Positions 9,594-19,048 of a DNA stretch of 64,000 nucleotides are shown in pieces. Every line of letters starts with the position of its first letter. The stretch's first letter is position 1. The stretch covers positions 62,001 through 126,000 of the forward strand of contig NZ_PXXO01000005.1 of assembly GCF_003011885.1 (NCBI RefSeq), given 5' to 3'. Made by a program: the position numbers and the translations under genes. Source of the stretch: Cyanobium usitatum str. Tous (GTDB lineage: Bacteria; Cyanobacteriota; Cyanobacteriia; PCC-6307; Cyanobiaceae). The notes under the pieces are model-generated. The model had not been told where the DNA came from and did not search any database. It saw only the letters and a program-made list of their open reading frames with translations.

Positions 9594-9642
9594 CTCCACT
9601 AAGGGCTGAGAGCCCCACACTGTAGTGATCAGTCCTCAAAAA

Positions 9643-10446
9643 ATGCCCCAGCAGCGCCACCTTGAGCAGCTGGCCTGGCCGCAGGTTCAGGAGCTTGCAG
9701 CCCAGCCAGGAAGCACGGTTGTCTGGCCCTGGGGGGCGGTCGAGCAACACGGCCCCCAACTGCCGCTCGGAACGGATGGCCTGTTTGCTGAGCGAGTGCT
9801 AGACGCAGTTTTGGTAGCGCTGGAGCCAAGCCTGCCCATTGTGCGGCTGCCGCTGCAGAGCATTGGCTTCTCCCCAGAGCACCGTGGTTTCAGTGGCACC
9901 ATCAGCCTCCCCCCCCAGATCCTGATCGAGCAACTGGTGGCCGTAGGCCACGAACTTGCCGGCACAGGTTTTCAGCGCCTGGTGTTGTTTAACGGACACG
10001 GAGGCCAGATATCCCTGCTCCAGACCGCCGCGCGCCAGCTGCGGGCGGAGCGGCCCGAGCTAGCCGTGCTGCCCTGCTTTGTATGGAGTGGTCCCGAGGG
10101 GATCGCCGAGCTCATCCCCGAGCCGGAGCGCTCCGACGGGCTGCACGCGGGCCTGGCGGAGACCAGCCTGATGCTGCACCTCGCCCCCCAGCTGGTGGGC
10201 GAGCAGCGCCCCTGCGATGGCAAGCGAGGCGAGGTCATCCCCGCGGGCTGGAGCCTGGAAGGGGCCGCCCCGCTTGCCTGGCTCAGCCAGGAACTCAGCC
10301 TCACCGGAGTGGTTGGCGACGCCCGCGGCGCTTCTGCAGCCCTGGGAGCCCAACTTTTTGACCGGTTGGTCGCAGGTTGGCAGCACCGCTTCGAAACCCT
10401 GCTGGCCAGCCCCTGGCCAGGCCAAGGGACGGCCAGAGTTCGGTAG
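9643..10446 (+). CDS. Creatininase-family amidohydrolase
   Basis: 267 aa from the ATG; a GTG at 9625 is also in frame. Metal-binding motifs of the creatininase family are present: [16 protein letters not shown] (Glu, His and Asp ligands), LFNGHGGQ and [11 protein letters not shown]. Members hydrolyse cyclic or linear amides (creatinine, mycofactocin or pyrrolopyrimidine precursors). The cyanobacterial members are not assigned and may not act on creatinine. It is divergent from the S1-domain gene and lies only 44 nt before ado. Confidence 0.85.
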   Translation: MPQQRHLEQLAWPQVQELAAQPGSTVVWPWGAVEQHGPQLPLGTDGLFAERVLDAVLVALEPSLPIVRLPLQSIGFSPEHRGFSGTISLPPQILIEQLVAVGHELAGTGFQRLVLFNGHGGQISLLQTAARQLRAERPELAVLPCFVWSGPEGIAELIPEPERSDGLHAGLAETSLMLHLAPQLVGEQRPCDGKRGEVIPAGWSLEGAAPLAWLSQELSLTGVVGDARGASAALGAQLFDRLVAGWQHRFETLLASPWPGQGTARVR

Positions 10447-10490
10447 GGGGTGGTTACAGTCAGATGATCAGATCCAACAGCGCGGCTGCC

Positions 10491-11234
10491 ATGGCAACTC
10501 TTGCTCCTACCAATGTCACTGACAATGTGACTGAGAATGTCACTGAGGCGTTCCCATCCGACCAACTGCCCGACTTCAGCACAGACACCTACAAGGACGC
10601 CTACAGCCGCATCAACGCGATCGTGATCGAAGGTGAGCAGGAAGCTCACGACAATTACATCTCTATCGGTGGGCTTCTCCCCGACCAAGCTGAGGAGCTC
10701 ACAAAATTGGCCCGCATGGAGCTGAAGCACATGAAGGGCTTCACAGCTTGCGCCAACAACCTCGGCGTCACTGCTGACATGCCGTTTGCTAAGGAGTTCT
10801 TCTCTCCCCTGCACAACAACTTTCAGAAGGCTTTAGCTGAAGGCAAGGTCACAACCTGTCTTTTGATTCAGGCCATTCTGATCGAGGCCTTTGCCATTTC
10901 GGCCTATCACATCTATATTCCTGTAGCCGATCCATTTGCGCGTAAGATCACCGAAGGTGTAGTCAAAGATGAGTACACACACCTTAATTACGGTCAGGAA
11001 TGGCTGAAAGCCAACCTTGAAACGGTGCGAGGGGAGCTGGAGCAGGCAAACCGTGAGAATCTGCCCCTAGTGCGCAAGATGCTCGAGCAGGTCGCTGGCG
11101 ACGCGGCTGTTCTGCAAATGGACCAGGAGGATTTGATGGCCGATTTCCTAACCTCCTACCAAGAGGCCCTGCTCGAAGTTGGCTTCACTTCCAGGGAGAT
11201 CGCCAAAATGGCAGCTGCGGCATTGATCGGCTGA
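10491..11234 (+). CDS. ado: Aldehyde deformylating oxygenase (alkane synthesis)
   Basis: 247 aa from ATG 10491, chosen because the family starts close to a short tail before [15 protein letters not shown]; an ATG at 10464 would add nine residues. The di-iron ferritin-like ligands are visible in [28 protein letters not shown] and [11 protein letters not shown]. The enzyme turns fatty aldehydes into alkanes or alkenes plus formate, using O2 and reduced ferredoxin. It is followed after 61 nt by aar, its aldehyde supplier, the standard cyanobacterial order. The N-terminal tail contains an odd three-fold NVT-D/E pattern ([14 protein letters not shown]). Confidence 0.96.
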   Translation: MATLAPTNVTDNVTENVTEAFPSDQLPDFSTDTYKDAYSRINAIVIEGEQEAHDNYISIGGLLPDQAEELTKLARMELKHMKGFTACANNLGVTADMPFAKEFFSPLHNNFQKALAEGKVTTCLLIQAILIEAFAISAYHIYIPVADPFARKITEGVVKDEYTHLNYGQEWLKANLETVRGELEQANRENLPLVRKMLEQVAGDAAVLQMDQEDLMADFLTSYQEALLEVGFTSREIAKMAAAALIG

Positions 11235-11295
11235 AGCCTCCTGCCAGGGGTGTCGTGGCAAGATGTAGCGTCCGCGACATCCCCTGGGGTTGCCC

Positions 11296-12348
11296 ATGTT
11301 CGGCCTGATCGGTCACTCCACAAGCTTCGAGGCTGCCCGTGAAAAGGCTCGCACTCTTGGCTTTGAAGAGTTTGCCGAAGGTGACCTCGACGTTTGGTGT
11401 AGTGCCCCGCCCCAATTGGTGGAGCATCTTCAGGTGACCAGCGCCACAGGCAAGACCATAGAAGGGGCATACATCGACTCCTGCTTCGTGCCAGAAATGC
11501 TGAGTCGGTTTAAAACCGCTCGCCGCAAGGTGCTCAGCGCCATGGAGCTAGCCCAAAAAAATGGTATCGATATCACCGCTTTGGGCGGGTTTACCTCGAT
11601 CATTTTTGAAAATTTCAACCTGCTCAAGGAGCAGCAAATCCGTTCCACCACCTTGGAATGGGAGCGATTCACCACCGGAAATACTCACACCGCCTGGGTG
11701 ATTTGTCGCCAGGTGGAAACCAATGCCCCCAAGCTCGGTATTGATCTGAGCCAGGCCCGGGTAGCAGTCATTGGGGCTACCGGCGATATCGGCAGCGCTG
11801 TATGCCGCTGGCTGAGTCAGCGCACTGGAGTCAAGGAGCTCTTATTGGTCGCCCGCCAGGCCCAACCCTTGCTGGACCTACAGCAGGAGCTTGGCGGCGG
11901 CCGGATCCTCAAGCTGGAGGAGGCCCTACTGGAAGCCGATGTAGTGGTGTGGGTGGCCAGCTTGCCCCAAACGCTGAGCATTGATGCTGCCAGTCTTAAG
12001 TCGCCCTGCCTGATGATCGACGGCGGCTACCCGAAAAACCTAGACACCAAGGCCAGTGGCAATGGCATCCATGTATTGAAGGGCGGCATCGTTGAGTTTT
12101 TCAGCGACATCACCTGGCAAATGATGGAAATGGCTGAAATGGACAACCCCAAACGTCAGATGTTTGCCTGTTTCGCCGAGGCCATCCTGCTGGAGTTCGA
12201 AGGTATCCACACCAACTTCAGCTGGGGGCGCAACAACATCAGCCTCGACAAGATGGATCTGATCGGTGCCGCTTCCCTGCGCCATGGCTTCCAGGCCCTG
12301 GGGCTGTCTGCCCAGATCGATCCCACCCCGGCCCTGACTACTGCCTGA
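11296..12348 (+). CDS. aar: Long-chain acyl-[acyl-carrier-protein] reductase
   Basis: 350 aa from the ATG at 11296 ([15 protein letters not shown]), preferred over a TTG six nt earlier. It reduces acyl-ACP to the fatty aldehyde consumed by ADO, using NADPH. The NADPH-binding Rossmann motif [14 protein letters not shown] lies near residue 160, and conserved blocks such as [20 protein letters not shown] and MIDGGYPKN match the family. The following accA makes malonyl-CoA for the same fatty acids, so the block joins fatty-acid initiation to hydrocarbon output. Confidence 0.96.
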   Translation: MFGLIGHSTSFEAAREKARTLGFEEFAEGDLDVWCSAPPQLVEHLQVTSATGKTIEGAYIDSCFVPEMLSRFKTARRKVLSAMELAQKNGIDITALGGFTSIIFENFNLLKEQQIRSTTLEWERFTTGNTHTAWVICRQVETNAPKLGIDLSQARVAVIGATGDIGSAVCRWLSQRTGVKELLLVARQAQPLLDLQQELGGGRILKLEEALLEADVVVWVASLPQTLSIDAASLKSPCLMIDGGYPKNLDTKASGNGIHVLKGGIVEFFSDITWQMMEMAEMDNPKRQMFACFAEAILLEFEGIHTNFSWGRNNISLDKMDLIGAASLRHGFQALGLSAQIDPTPALTTA

Positions 12349-12378
12349 ATACCTTTCGTCCCCTTGCCCATCCCCGCC

Positions 12379-13368
12379 ATGGCCCGCCGCGCCTTGCTGG
12401 AGTTCGAAAAACCCCTAGTTGAGCTCGAAGAGCAGATCGAGCAGATCCGCCAGTTGGCACGCGACTCGGAGGTGGATGTGAGTCAGCAGCTGCTGCAGCT
12501 CGAGACCCTGGCCACCAGACGTCGCAAAGACATCTTCGATGCTCTGACGCCCTCCCAGAAGATCCAAGTGGCCCGCCACCCCCAGCGGCCCAGCACCCTG
12601 GACTACATCCAGGTGATTACTGATGAGTGGCTGGAGCTGCATGGCGACCGCCGTGGCAGTGACGACCGGGCCCTAGTGGGTGGGGTTGGCAGGATCGGTG
12701 AGCAGGGTGTGGTGCTGCTCGGACATCAAAAAGGCCGCGACACCAAGGAGAATGTCGCCCGCAACTTCGGCATGGCATCCCCAGGGGGCTATCGCAAGGC
12801 GATGCGGCTAATGGAGCATGCCGATCGCTTTCGCCTGCCGATCTTGAGTTTCATCGATACGCCGGGGGCCTACGCGGGGGTGCTGGCCGAGGAGCAGGGG
12901 CAGGGTGAAGCGATCGCCGTCAATTTGCGTGAGATGTTCCGGCTGCGGGTGCCGATCCTTGCCACGGTGATCGGCGAAGGCGGATCTGGTGGCGCCCTAG
13001 GCATCGGCGTAGCCGACCGGCTGCTGATGTTCGAGCACAGCGTTTACACAGTGGCCAGCCCAGAAGCCTGCGCCTCGATCCTGTGGCGAGACGCAGGCAA
13101 GGCCTCCACTGCCGCTGAGGCTCTCAAGATCACAGGCCCTGATCTGCTCAAGCTCGGCATCGTTGACCTGGTGTTGCCCGAGCCTGCCGGCGGCAACCAC
13201 TCGGCTCCTCTCCAGGCCGCTGAGACCCTGAAATCTGCCCTACTGGAGCAACTCAGCGAACTGCAGGGCCTAAGTGAATCCCAATTGATCGAGCAGCGCT
13301 ACGCCAAATTCCGCCGCATGGGAAGGGTGCTCGACAGCGAGTCCCCAATTGCTTCCCCCAGCTCTTAA
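12379..13368 (+). CDS. accA: Acetyl-CoA carboxylase carboxyltransferase subunit alpha
   Basis: 329 aa from ATG (a TTG 15 nt upstream is less likely). The N-terminal helical region ([17 protein letters not shown]) precedes the crotonase-like carboxyltransferase fold with [29 protein letters not shown] and [18 protein letters not shown], which hold the acetyl-CoA/carboxybiotin site. With AccD it forms the transferase half of ACC, the committed step of fatty-acid synthesis. It sits 30 nt after aar, the order seen in many picocyanobacteria. Confidence 0.97.
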   Translation: MARRALLEFEKPLVELEEQIEQIRQLARDSEVDVSQQLLQLETLATRRRKDIFDALTPSQKIQVARHPQRPSTLDYIQVITDEWLELHGDRRGSDDRALVGGVGRIGEQGVVLLGHQKGRDTKENVARNFGMASPGGYRKAMRLMEHADRFRLPILSFIDTPGAYAGVLAEEQGQGEAIAVNLREMFRLRVPILATVIGEGGSGGALGIGVADRLLMFEHSVYTVASPEACASILWRDAGKASTAAEALKITGPDLLKLGIVDLVLPEPAGGNHSAPLQAAETLKSALLEQLSELQGLSESQLIEQRYAKFRRMGRVLDSESPIASPSS

Positions 13369-13406
13369 GATTTGCTTCAGGTCCCGTTGCCTCCCAGAGC
13401 CTGCCT

Positions 13407-14129
13407 TTGCCTGACTCAGCACCTGTTGCTCTGATCACCGGCGCCTCGCGAGGCATAGGTGCAGCAGCAGCCCACAAGTTTGCCGCTGCCGGCTACGATT
13501 TGCTCCTGCTAGCCAGGACTACTGCCGACCTCGATTCGCTTACGACGGATCTAAAGCCCACTGGCAGGAGAATCGAATCCATCGGCCTCGATCTCGCCGA
13601 GCCTGCCACTATTGCTCCCGGACTGGAAGACCTCTGCAGCCGAGGCCTCACACCTACTGTTGTAATTAACAATGCCGGCGTTGCCTATACAGGCTCCTTG
13701 GCAGAGATGCCCCTGGAGCAATGGCAACGATTGATGCAGCTCAATCTCAGTGCTGTATTTCAGGTGTGCCAGTCGCTGCTTCCTAGACTCAGGCAGGCTG
13801 GCGGCGGACATATCATCAATCTGAACAGCCATGCAGCCCACCAAGCCTTCCCCGACTGGGGCGCTTACTGCGTTAGCAAGGCCGCTCTCCTCTCCCTTAG
13901 TCGATGCCTTGCCGTCGAAGAACGCCCCTTTGGCATACGGGTCAGCACCCTTACCCTGGGTGCGGTGAATACGCCTCTCTGGGAGAGCGAAAACGTCCAC
14001 AGCACGTTCGATCGCCGTGCCATGCTTGACGTTGAAAGGGCATCTGAAGCCCTGCTGTACTTGGCCCAACAGCCAGCCACCTCAGTGGTGGAAGATCTCA
14101 CCCTCATGCCGGCCGCCGGCGCGCTTTGA
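13407..14129 (+). CDS. Short-chain dehydrogenase/reductase
   Basis: 240 aa, starting at TTG 13407, which is the only start keeping the whole Rossmann motif. Features are ITGASRGIGAAAA (cofactor binding), NNAGVAYTG, NLNSHAAHQ with the catalytic Ser, and YCVSKAA (catalytic Tyr and Lys). This is a classical SDR likely using NADPH. The substrate is not recognisable; the location between accA and folE could suggest lipid or pteridine chemistry, for instance a sepiapterin-reductase-like role, but this is only positional. The folE ATG follows after 8 nt. Confidence 0.85.
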   Translation: MPDSAPVALITGASRGIGAAAAHKFAAAGYDLLLLARTTADLDSLTTDLKPTGRRIESIGLDLAEPATIAPGLEDLCSRGLTPTVVINNAGVAYTGSLAEMPLEQWQRLMQLNLSAVFQVCQSLLPRLRQAGGGHIINLNSHAAHQAFPDWGAYCVSKAALLSLSRCLAVEERPFGIRVSTLTLGAVNTPLWESENVHSTFDRRAMLDVERASEALLYLAQQPATSVVEDLTLMPAAGAL

Positions 14130-14137
14130 GCCCTCCT

Positions 14138-14881
14138 ATGACTTCCACCCTGCCGTCCAGCATTCCTTCGCTCTCCATTACACCCGATTCAGCTCCCTTG
14201 CCCATAAGTCTGCGAATCCGTGAGCGTCTTGACGCTGCAGGAGTTGCTTACCTCGCAAACGACAACATTGCTGACCACCTGCGTGATGGTGAGCTCGAGC
14301 AGTTGGAGATTGAGGTGGCGGGCAAGGTTCGCGAATTGCTACGTAGTCTTGTCATCGATATAGACAAAGATCACAACACCGAGGAGACAGCTGAGCGTGT
14401 CGCCAGGATGTACCTCCACGAAGTCTTTAAGGGGCGCTACCACGAGCAGCCCAAGATCGCCAGCTTTCCAAATGTTAAAAAGCTGGATGAAATTTATACC
14501 GTTGGTCCCATTACCGTTCGTTCAGCCTGCTCACACCACCTGGTGCCCATTTTGGGCAATTGCTGGATTGGTATCAAGCCCGGCGATCGGGTAATTGGCC
14601 TATCCAAGTTCTCTAGAGTTGCGGATTGGGTATTCTCAAGGCCCCATATCCAGGAAGAGGCTGTGATGATCTTGGCCGATGAGATCGAGCGTCTTTGCGA
14701 GCCCCAAGGTCTGGCGATTTTGGTAAAAGCCCAGCACTACTGCATGAAATGGCGTGGTGTGAAGGAGCCCCAAACCAGCATGGTTAATTCTGTGGTGCGG
14801 GGCGATTTCCGTATAGATCCAAGCCTTAAGGCTGAATTTTTCGAGCTGGTTAAGCAGCAGGAGTGCATGCTTTCTACCTAG
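14138..14881 (+). CDS. folE: GTP cyclohydrolase I
   Basis: 247 aa from ATG 14138. It opens the GTP ring to give 7,8-dihydroneopterin triphosphate for folate and, in cyanobacteria, glycosylated pterins. The zinc/substrate motifs are present: VRSACSHHLVPILG (Cys and His), GLSKFSRVADWVFSRPHIQEE and AQHYCMKWRGVKEP (the second zinc Cys). A 50-residue polar N-terminal extension precedes the conserved core. The stop codon is embedded in a perfect inverted repeat. Confidence 0.96.
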   Translation: MTSTLPSSIPSLSITPDSAPLPISLRIRERLDAAGVAYLANDNIADHLRDGELEQLEIEVAGKVRELLRSLVIDIDKDHNTEETAERVARMYLHEVFKGRYHEQPKIASFPNVKKLDEIYTVGPITVRSACSHHLVPILGNCWIGIKPGDRVIGLSKFSRVADWVFSRPHIQEEAVMILADEIERLCEPQGLAILVKAQHYCMKWRGVKEPQTSMVNSVVRGDFRIDPSLKAEFFELVKQQECMLST

Positions 14882-14903
14882 AGCGAAAGCTCTAGGTAGA
14901 AAG
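14870..14903 (+). terminator. Perfect 15-bp stem with GAAA loop over the folE stop
   Basis: The sequence CTTTCTACCTAGAGC at 14870-14884 is followed by GAAA and then its exact reverse complement at 14889-14903. The stem contains the folE stop codon TAG (14879-14881). There is no U-run on the + side, so it may act as a bidirectional 3' stabiliser or a Rho-independent-like barrier between folE and the convergent gene ending at 14943. GAAA is a stable GNRA tetraloop. Confidence 0.75.
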
Positions 14904-14942
14904 TCACCTTCCCCCGAAAACCAACCTCCCCGAAAACCAACC

Positions 14943-15485
14943 TCAGGGTTTGCCGCCAATTGGTCCAATTGCCGGAGAAGCCTGCCGGCTAGATCCACCC
15001 CCTTGGGCTGGCACCGCTATCACCACCATTACCTGGGCTGAAACGTCTTGAAGTTGCAAGACGTAGCTGGGCCCTGCAGCGCCTTCAATCAGCAGCCACT
15101 GTTCGGCACCAGGGCTACGCCGGTACCAGTGAAACGCCGAGGGTGGCAATGCTGCCAAAACGTCGGCTACGGCCGTGGCCTGTAGTACTGCCCCCTGCAC
15201 GGCTTCACCCTGGAGCACCAGCTGCTGCAAACCATCGATTTGCTGCTGAACAGCACTCTCCTGTTGCAGATCCGTATTGATCTGCTGGCGCAGGGCACGG
15301 ATCTGGGACTGGGGGTCGGCACTCACCCCTGGTACGCAGGAAAGCTGGCCATCCACCAGCTGGCAGCCCACTAGGTCCTGGGCCCGTACCGGTGCCAGCG
15401 GGCCTAGTCCTAAACCCGAGCCAATGGTCAACGCGAGGGCCCAAAGGGATGGACGAAGAGGCCCAGATGTACGAAACAAACCCAT
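14943..15485 (-). CDS. Secreted hypothetical protein
   Basis: 180 aa. The N-terminus (MGLFRTSGPLRPSLWALAL, then a Gly/Leu-rich core and PVRAQ) is a Sec signal peptide. The next residues hold two Cys (VGCQLVDGQLSCVPG), then a Gln-rich helix that could form a coiled coil (about 60-105), then a beta-rich end with FHWYRRSPGAEQWLLIEG and a Gly/Ser tail. I do not recognise a family. The ATG shares one base with the stop of trpF, so the two are likely co-translated, though trpF function gives no clue to its role. Confidence 0.7.
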   Translation of the reverse strand: MGLFRTSGPLRPSLWALALTIGSGLGLGPLAPVRAQDLVGCQLVDGQLSCVPGVSADPQSQIRALRQQINTDLQQESAVQQQIDGLQQLVLQGEAVQGAVLQATAVADVLAALPPSAFHWYRRSPGAEQWLLIEGAAGPSYVLQLQDVSAQVMVVIAVPAQGGGSSRQASPAIGPIGGKP

Positions 15486-16177
15486 CAAGAAGGGGCAAGA
15501 CCCACCGATCTTGACTGGGAAGGCCCAGCGAGGCCAGCAACCCGTACCGCAGCCACTAGCGCTGCAACCTGATCGAGATCCTTATTGCCTGGGCTTCGCT
15601 CCACGCCGCTGGAGGCATCGAGGCCTGTGGGGCGCAGCTGGGTCAGCACTCCCGGCACCCGGTCGGCCCGAATGCCCCCCGCCAACCACCAGGGAAGAAC
15701 TGGCATAAAACCCTGCAGCCACTCAATCGGAATGCGGTGGCCGGTACCGCCCAACTGGTCTGGCACCCAGGCATCGAGAAGCAGGGCATCCACCACCAGG
15801 GAGTAGTCAACGGCCCGCTGCAGATCTTCCGGCCTGCGAATCCTCAGGGCTTTCCAGATCTCACAGCCCAAGCGGGAGCGCAGCTGGCCGCAGAGCTGGG
15901 GTGTTTCTGAGCCGTGCAACTGCACCACAGCATGACCCTGTCCCAGCTCTAGTTGGGCCCACTGCTGCTCGAGCGGATCGGCCACCACCAGCACACCGCG
16001 GCAGCCAGGCGCCGCGGCCCGCATCGCCCCAAAAAGCGCCGGCCGGTGTTCAGCGCCAAGGAAGCGAGGCGAGCCCGGCACTCCGATCACGCCGATCGCA
16101 TCCACCCCCAGTTGGGCCACCGCTGCGGCCTGGTCTGGATCCCGCAACCCACAGATTTTCAGCAGGGGGGATGCCAT
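15485..16177 (-). CDS. trpF: Phosphoribosylanthranilate isomerase
   Basis: 230 aa from the ATG at 16177. It catalyses the Amadori rearrangement in tryptophan synthesis. The active-site Cys lies in KICGLRDPDQA, VVQLHGSE is the third strand, VVDALLLDAW with the catalytic Asp follows, and PWWLAGGI and DASSGVERSPGNKD form the phosphate-binding end of the TIM barrel. The divergent site-2 protease frame begins within this gene's start region if its longest start is used. Confidence 0.93.
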   Translation of the reverse strand: MASPLLKICGLRDPDQAAAVAQLGVDAIGVIGVPGSPRFLGAEHRPALFGAMRAAAPGCRGVLVVADPLEQQWAQLELGQGHAVVQLHGSETPQLCGQLRSRLGCEIWKALRIRRPEDLQRAVDYSLVVDALLLDAWVPDQLGGTGHRIPIEWLQGFMPVLPWWLAGGIRADRVPGVLTQLRPTGLDASSGVERSPGNKDLDQVAALVAAVRVAGLAGPSQSRSVGLAPS

Positions 16178-16275
16178 GGCGAGGGCAAAGGCTGTCACCC
16201 CTTTCTAGGATCAGAGTCCTGCAGCTCTTCAACTGGCTTGACCAGCACGAGGAGCAGACACAAATACAGAGGGCA

Positions 16276-17538
16276 GTGGGAGAAGGCTGGCAAATTTTCA
16301 AAATTCGGGGCATCCCCCTACGGATCCACCCCAGTTGGTTTGTGATCTTGGTGCTTGCCACCGCGGCCTTCCAACAGCAATACAGCCTCACCCTCAAAGA
16401 TCCGATGAGTGCCCCGGTGCTCTGGGGCCTGGGGCTGGTTACGGCAATGTTGCTGTTCGTTTCGGTGCTCCTGCACGAATTGGGCCACTCCCTGGTGGCC
16501 CTGGCCCAGGGGGTTGAGGTGCGCAGCATCACCTTGTTCCTGCTCGGCGGCGTGGCCAGCGTGGAGCGCGAGTGCAGCACCGCCCGCGGCGCCCTCCTGG
16601 TGGCCGCAGCCGGGCCGGCCGTAAGCCTGGTTCTGGGTGTGGGCCTGCTGGCCGCGACCCATCCAGCCGCCCATCTCTCCCCCCTGCTGGGCGCCATGGT
16701 TTCAGAACTGGGCACCCTCAACATGGTGCTGGCCCTGTTCAACCTGTTGCCCGGCCTGCCCCTGGATGGGGGCCTGATTGTGAAGGCCTTGGTATGGCAG
16801 GCCAGCGGTAGCCAGCGGCGCGGCGTGGAGGTTGCTAACAGCTGCGGGCGCTTCCTTTCCCTGCTTGCCATTGGCATGGGCACCGTGGTGCTGCTGCGCG
16901 GAGGGGGCCTCAGCGGCGCCTGGTTGATGCTGCTGGGCTGGTTTGGACTTGGGGCATCGCGCAATCAGCGCCAAATGCTCGCCTTACAGCAAACCCTCAA
17001 CGAACTAAAAGTACGGGATGCGGCTGGGCGGAGATTCCGGGTGCTTGAGGCGGCAGGTCGGTTGCGGGAACTAAGTCAGATGCGTGTCTCCCAAGCCAGC
17101 GAGGTCGACCAAGGCGACTGGCTGCTGGTCTGCGATCGCGGTCGCTGGCAGGGCTTCATCGACGACAAGCCCCTGCAACAACTGCCAGTGCAGCGGTGGG
17201 ATACGGACAGCATCGGCGACCACATCCAGCCCCTCTCGAGCCTGCCCTCCATCCGGGAGTCGGCACCGCTGTGGCAAGCGGTGCAGCAACTCGAGGCCAG
17301 CGGCCGCAACCGGCTGCTGGTGCTAAGCCCAGCCGGTCTCCCCTGCGGCACCATCGAACGCCCCGAGCTCGGCGAGGCGGTGCTTGCCAAGTTGGGCCTG
17401 CGCTTGCCTGCTCCCATGCTTGAGGCCGCCCGTCGCCAAGGCACCTACCCACTTGGCCTGGCCTTAGCCCAGGTGGTGCGGTCCATGGTGGCCTCTGGTG
17501 AAGCAAGCGAGGAGGGGCCAGCCAACGCCAGCCCGTAA
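16276..17538 (+). CDS. Site-2 protease family (M50) intramembrane metalloprotease with CBS region
   Basis: 420 aa from GTG 16276, which gives the family-typical beginning VGEGWQIFKIRGIPLRIHPSWF; an ATG at 16171 would add 35 residues and overlap trpF. Membrane helices surround the zinc motif HELGH (LLHELGHSLVAL, about residue 74) and the second ligand motif in LLPGLPLDGGL. The C-terminal 150 residues resemble a pair of degenerate CBS domains, which in this subfamily may sense nucleotides. Such proteases cut membrane-anchored regulators (regulated intramembrane proteolysis). Its end overlaps the convergent lipoate-ligase-like gene by 94 nt. Confidence 0.88.
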   Translation: MGEGWQIFKIRGIPLRIHPSWFVILVLATAAFQQQYSLTLKDPMSAPVLWGLGLVTAMLLFVSVLLHELGHSLVALAQGVEVRSITLFLLGGVASVERECSTARGALLVAAAGPAVSLVLGVGLLAATHPAAHLSPLLGAMVSELGTLNMVLALFNLLPGLPLDGGLIVKALVWQASGSQRRGVEVANSCGRFLSLLAIGMGTVVLLRGGGLSGAWLMLLGWFGLGASRNQRQMLALQQTLNELKVRDAAGRRFRVLEAAGRLRELSQMRVSQASEVDQGDWLLVCDRGRWQGFIDDKPLQQLPVQRWDTDSIGDHIQPLSSLPSIRESAPLWQAVQQLEASGRNRLLVLSPAGLPCGTIERPELGEAVLAKLGLRLPAPMLEAARRQGTYPLGLALAQVVRSMVASGEASEEGPANASP

Positions 17539-18263
17539 CTGGCCTCGGTCGCTGCAATCTGTTCCCATTCCTCGCTGCTGAGGGGAATGGTCCTGTTACC
17601 GGCCGCCGCCGCAGGCAGCTCAGCCTGGGCCGCTTGGATCAAACGCAGCTCCAGCTCAGCGCGGTCTATGGGCAGAACTGGCAATTGGGGTGGCGGCCCG
17701 CCAAACACAAGCTTCCATAAGTCGGCGGGTGGCTCCAAAAGAATCGAGCCGTGCTGCAGCAGGCAGCCGCGGCGCCAGAGCTGGGCGCTGCCAACCCGCT
17801 TGACGCCGCTGGCGTGCCCTAGATCCGCAGCCGTACTGGTGGCAAAGCAGCTGCTGGGTTGCGGGCTGGCGGCCTGGCGGCCTGCCTGCAATGGCAGTCC
17901 CAATCCGGCAAAGCAATTCACAAGCCAGGCGCAAGCGCTGCCGTACGTCTCCTGACGCGATAGGGGGGGATCAGGCCACACCAGGGCGTAGGTGAGCTCT
18001 CCGGCGTGGAGCACGGCACGGCCGCCACTTGGTCGCCGCACCAAATCGATCACCCCCGCCGCTGCCAGCGCCTGCCAATGGGGTTCTATGTAGCGCTGGT
18101 GAAACCCCAGCGACAGGGTCGGGTGCTGACAGGAGTAGAGACGAAAGGCCGGTGCCCGTTGGTCCAGCAGCAGGCTGTCTATCGCCATCTGCCTGGCTCC
18201 CGGATGGCAGCTGCTGGGCAGCAGCCGCATGGCTGGGAGGGGAGATGCTGGAGAGTGATTCAT
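17445..18263 (-). CDS. Lipoate-protein ligase A family protein
   Basis: 272 aa from ATG 18263; ATG 18230 is an alternative that would avoid overlap with the divergent exporter gene. The biotin/lipoyl ligase fold is marked by ARQMAIDSLLLD, PTLSLGFHQRY, the key DLVRRPSGGRAVLHAGELTYAL motif and GVKRVGSAQLWRRGCLLQHGSILL. It attaches or transfers lipoyl/octanoyl groups to E2 and H proteins. Picocyanobacteria often carry this stand-alone form without a C-terminal accessory domain. Specificity (lipoate versus octanoyl transfer) cannot be read from sequence. Confidence 0.85.
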   Translation of the reverse strand: MNHSPASPLPAMRLLPSSCHPGARQMAIDSLLLDQRAPAFRLYSCQHPTLSLGFHQRYIEPHWQALAAAGVIDLVRRPSGGRAVLHAGELTYALVWPDPPLSRQETYGSACAWLVNCFAGLGLPLQAGRQAASPQPSSCFATSTAADLGHASGVKRVGSAQLWRRGCLLQHGSILLEPPADLWKLVFGGPPPQLPVLPIDRAELELRLIQAAQAELPAAAAGNRTIPLSSEEWEQIAATEASYGLALAGPSSLASPEATMDRTTWAKARPSG

Positions 18264-19048
18264 TCCGCCAGGTTGCCCGGATGTTGTGGAGCCTGTTGCC
18301 CTATCTGCCCCTTGGCCTGCTGGCGGGTCTGCTGTCGGGAGTGCTGGGCATCGGCGGTGGGCTGGTGTTTTCACCCCTATTGCTGCTAGCCGGACTTGAT
18401 CCGCACCAGGCCCTGGCCACCAGCACCCTGGCGATCGTGCCCACCACCCTGGGTGGCACCTGGGCCCACCTTTCCAACCGCAGCCTTCCTTGGCGAGGGG
18501 GCTTGGCGATTGTGCTGGGTGCAGGCCTCGGTGCAGGCCTGTTCAGCCAGGTTGGGCTGGTGCTCCATGGCTGGATGTTGCTCGCAATGCAGGCGTTGAT
18601 GTACGGAGGACTGGCCTTGAGCTTTCGCCCCCCGTCGGCGCAGGCTGCCACCGATACCGCCAGCTTGAAGCTGGCGGGTTTGACAGCCACCGGCATGGTC
18701 GCAGGCATGGCCACCGGCTTGCTCGGTCTCGGCGGTGGCCTGGTGATGGTTCCCTTGATGGTGCAGCTGATGAAGGTGCCAATTCACCTGGCAATCCGCT
18801 TCAGCACCCTGGCGGTGCTCACCTCAGCCTCAGTCGCCTCAACCACCTTCCTGCTGGATGGCCGAGCACTGCTGCCGATCGGGATGCTCCTAGGAGGCAC
18901 AGCAGCTGTTGCCGCACGCTGGTCGGCCGCCAGGCTGGATCGGGTCAGCGACGGTCAGCTGACGTGGCTACTGCGGGCTTTAACTCTCATACTTGCGCTC
19001 GACAGCGGTCGCAGGGCCCTGGCACTACTAATGAGCAGCCCCGGCTGA
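18245..19048 (+). CDS. TauE/SafE-family membrane exporter or permease
   Basis: 267 aa from ATG 18245, which has a strong purine-rich ribosome site (GGGAGGGGAG) just upstream. About eight membrane helices in two homologous halves carry the repeated signature GxxSGxxGIGGG (LLSGVLGIGGGLVFSPLL) and TGLLGLGGGLVMVPLM. Family members move sulfite, sulfonates or other organic anions; the substrate here is unknown. It diverges from the lipoate-ligase gene, and the two start codons overlap by 19 nt. Confidence 0.85.
   Translation: MLESDSFRQVARMLWSLLPYLPLGLLAGLLSGVLGIGGGLVFSPLLLLAGLDPHQALATSTLAIVPTTLGGTWAHLSNRSLPWRGGLAIVLGAGLGAGLFSQVGLVLHGWMLLAMQALMYGGLALSFRPPSAQAATDTASLKLAGLTATGMVAGMATGLLGLGGGLVMVPLMVQLMKVPIHLAIRFSTLAVLTSASVASTTFLLDGRALLPIGMLLGGTAAVAARWSAARLDRVSDGQLTWLLRALTLILALDSGRRALALLMSSPG

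Noticed and set aside
15901-16275. N-terminal 125 residues of the longest site-2 protease frame
   Set aside because: Arg/Pro-rich shadow of trpF on the other strand; family members begin near the GTG at 16276.
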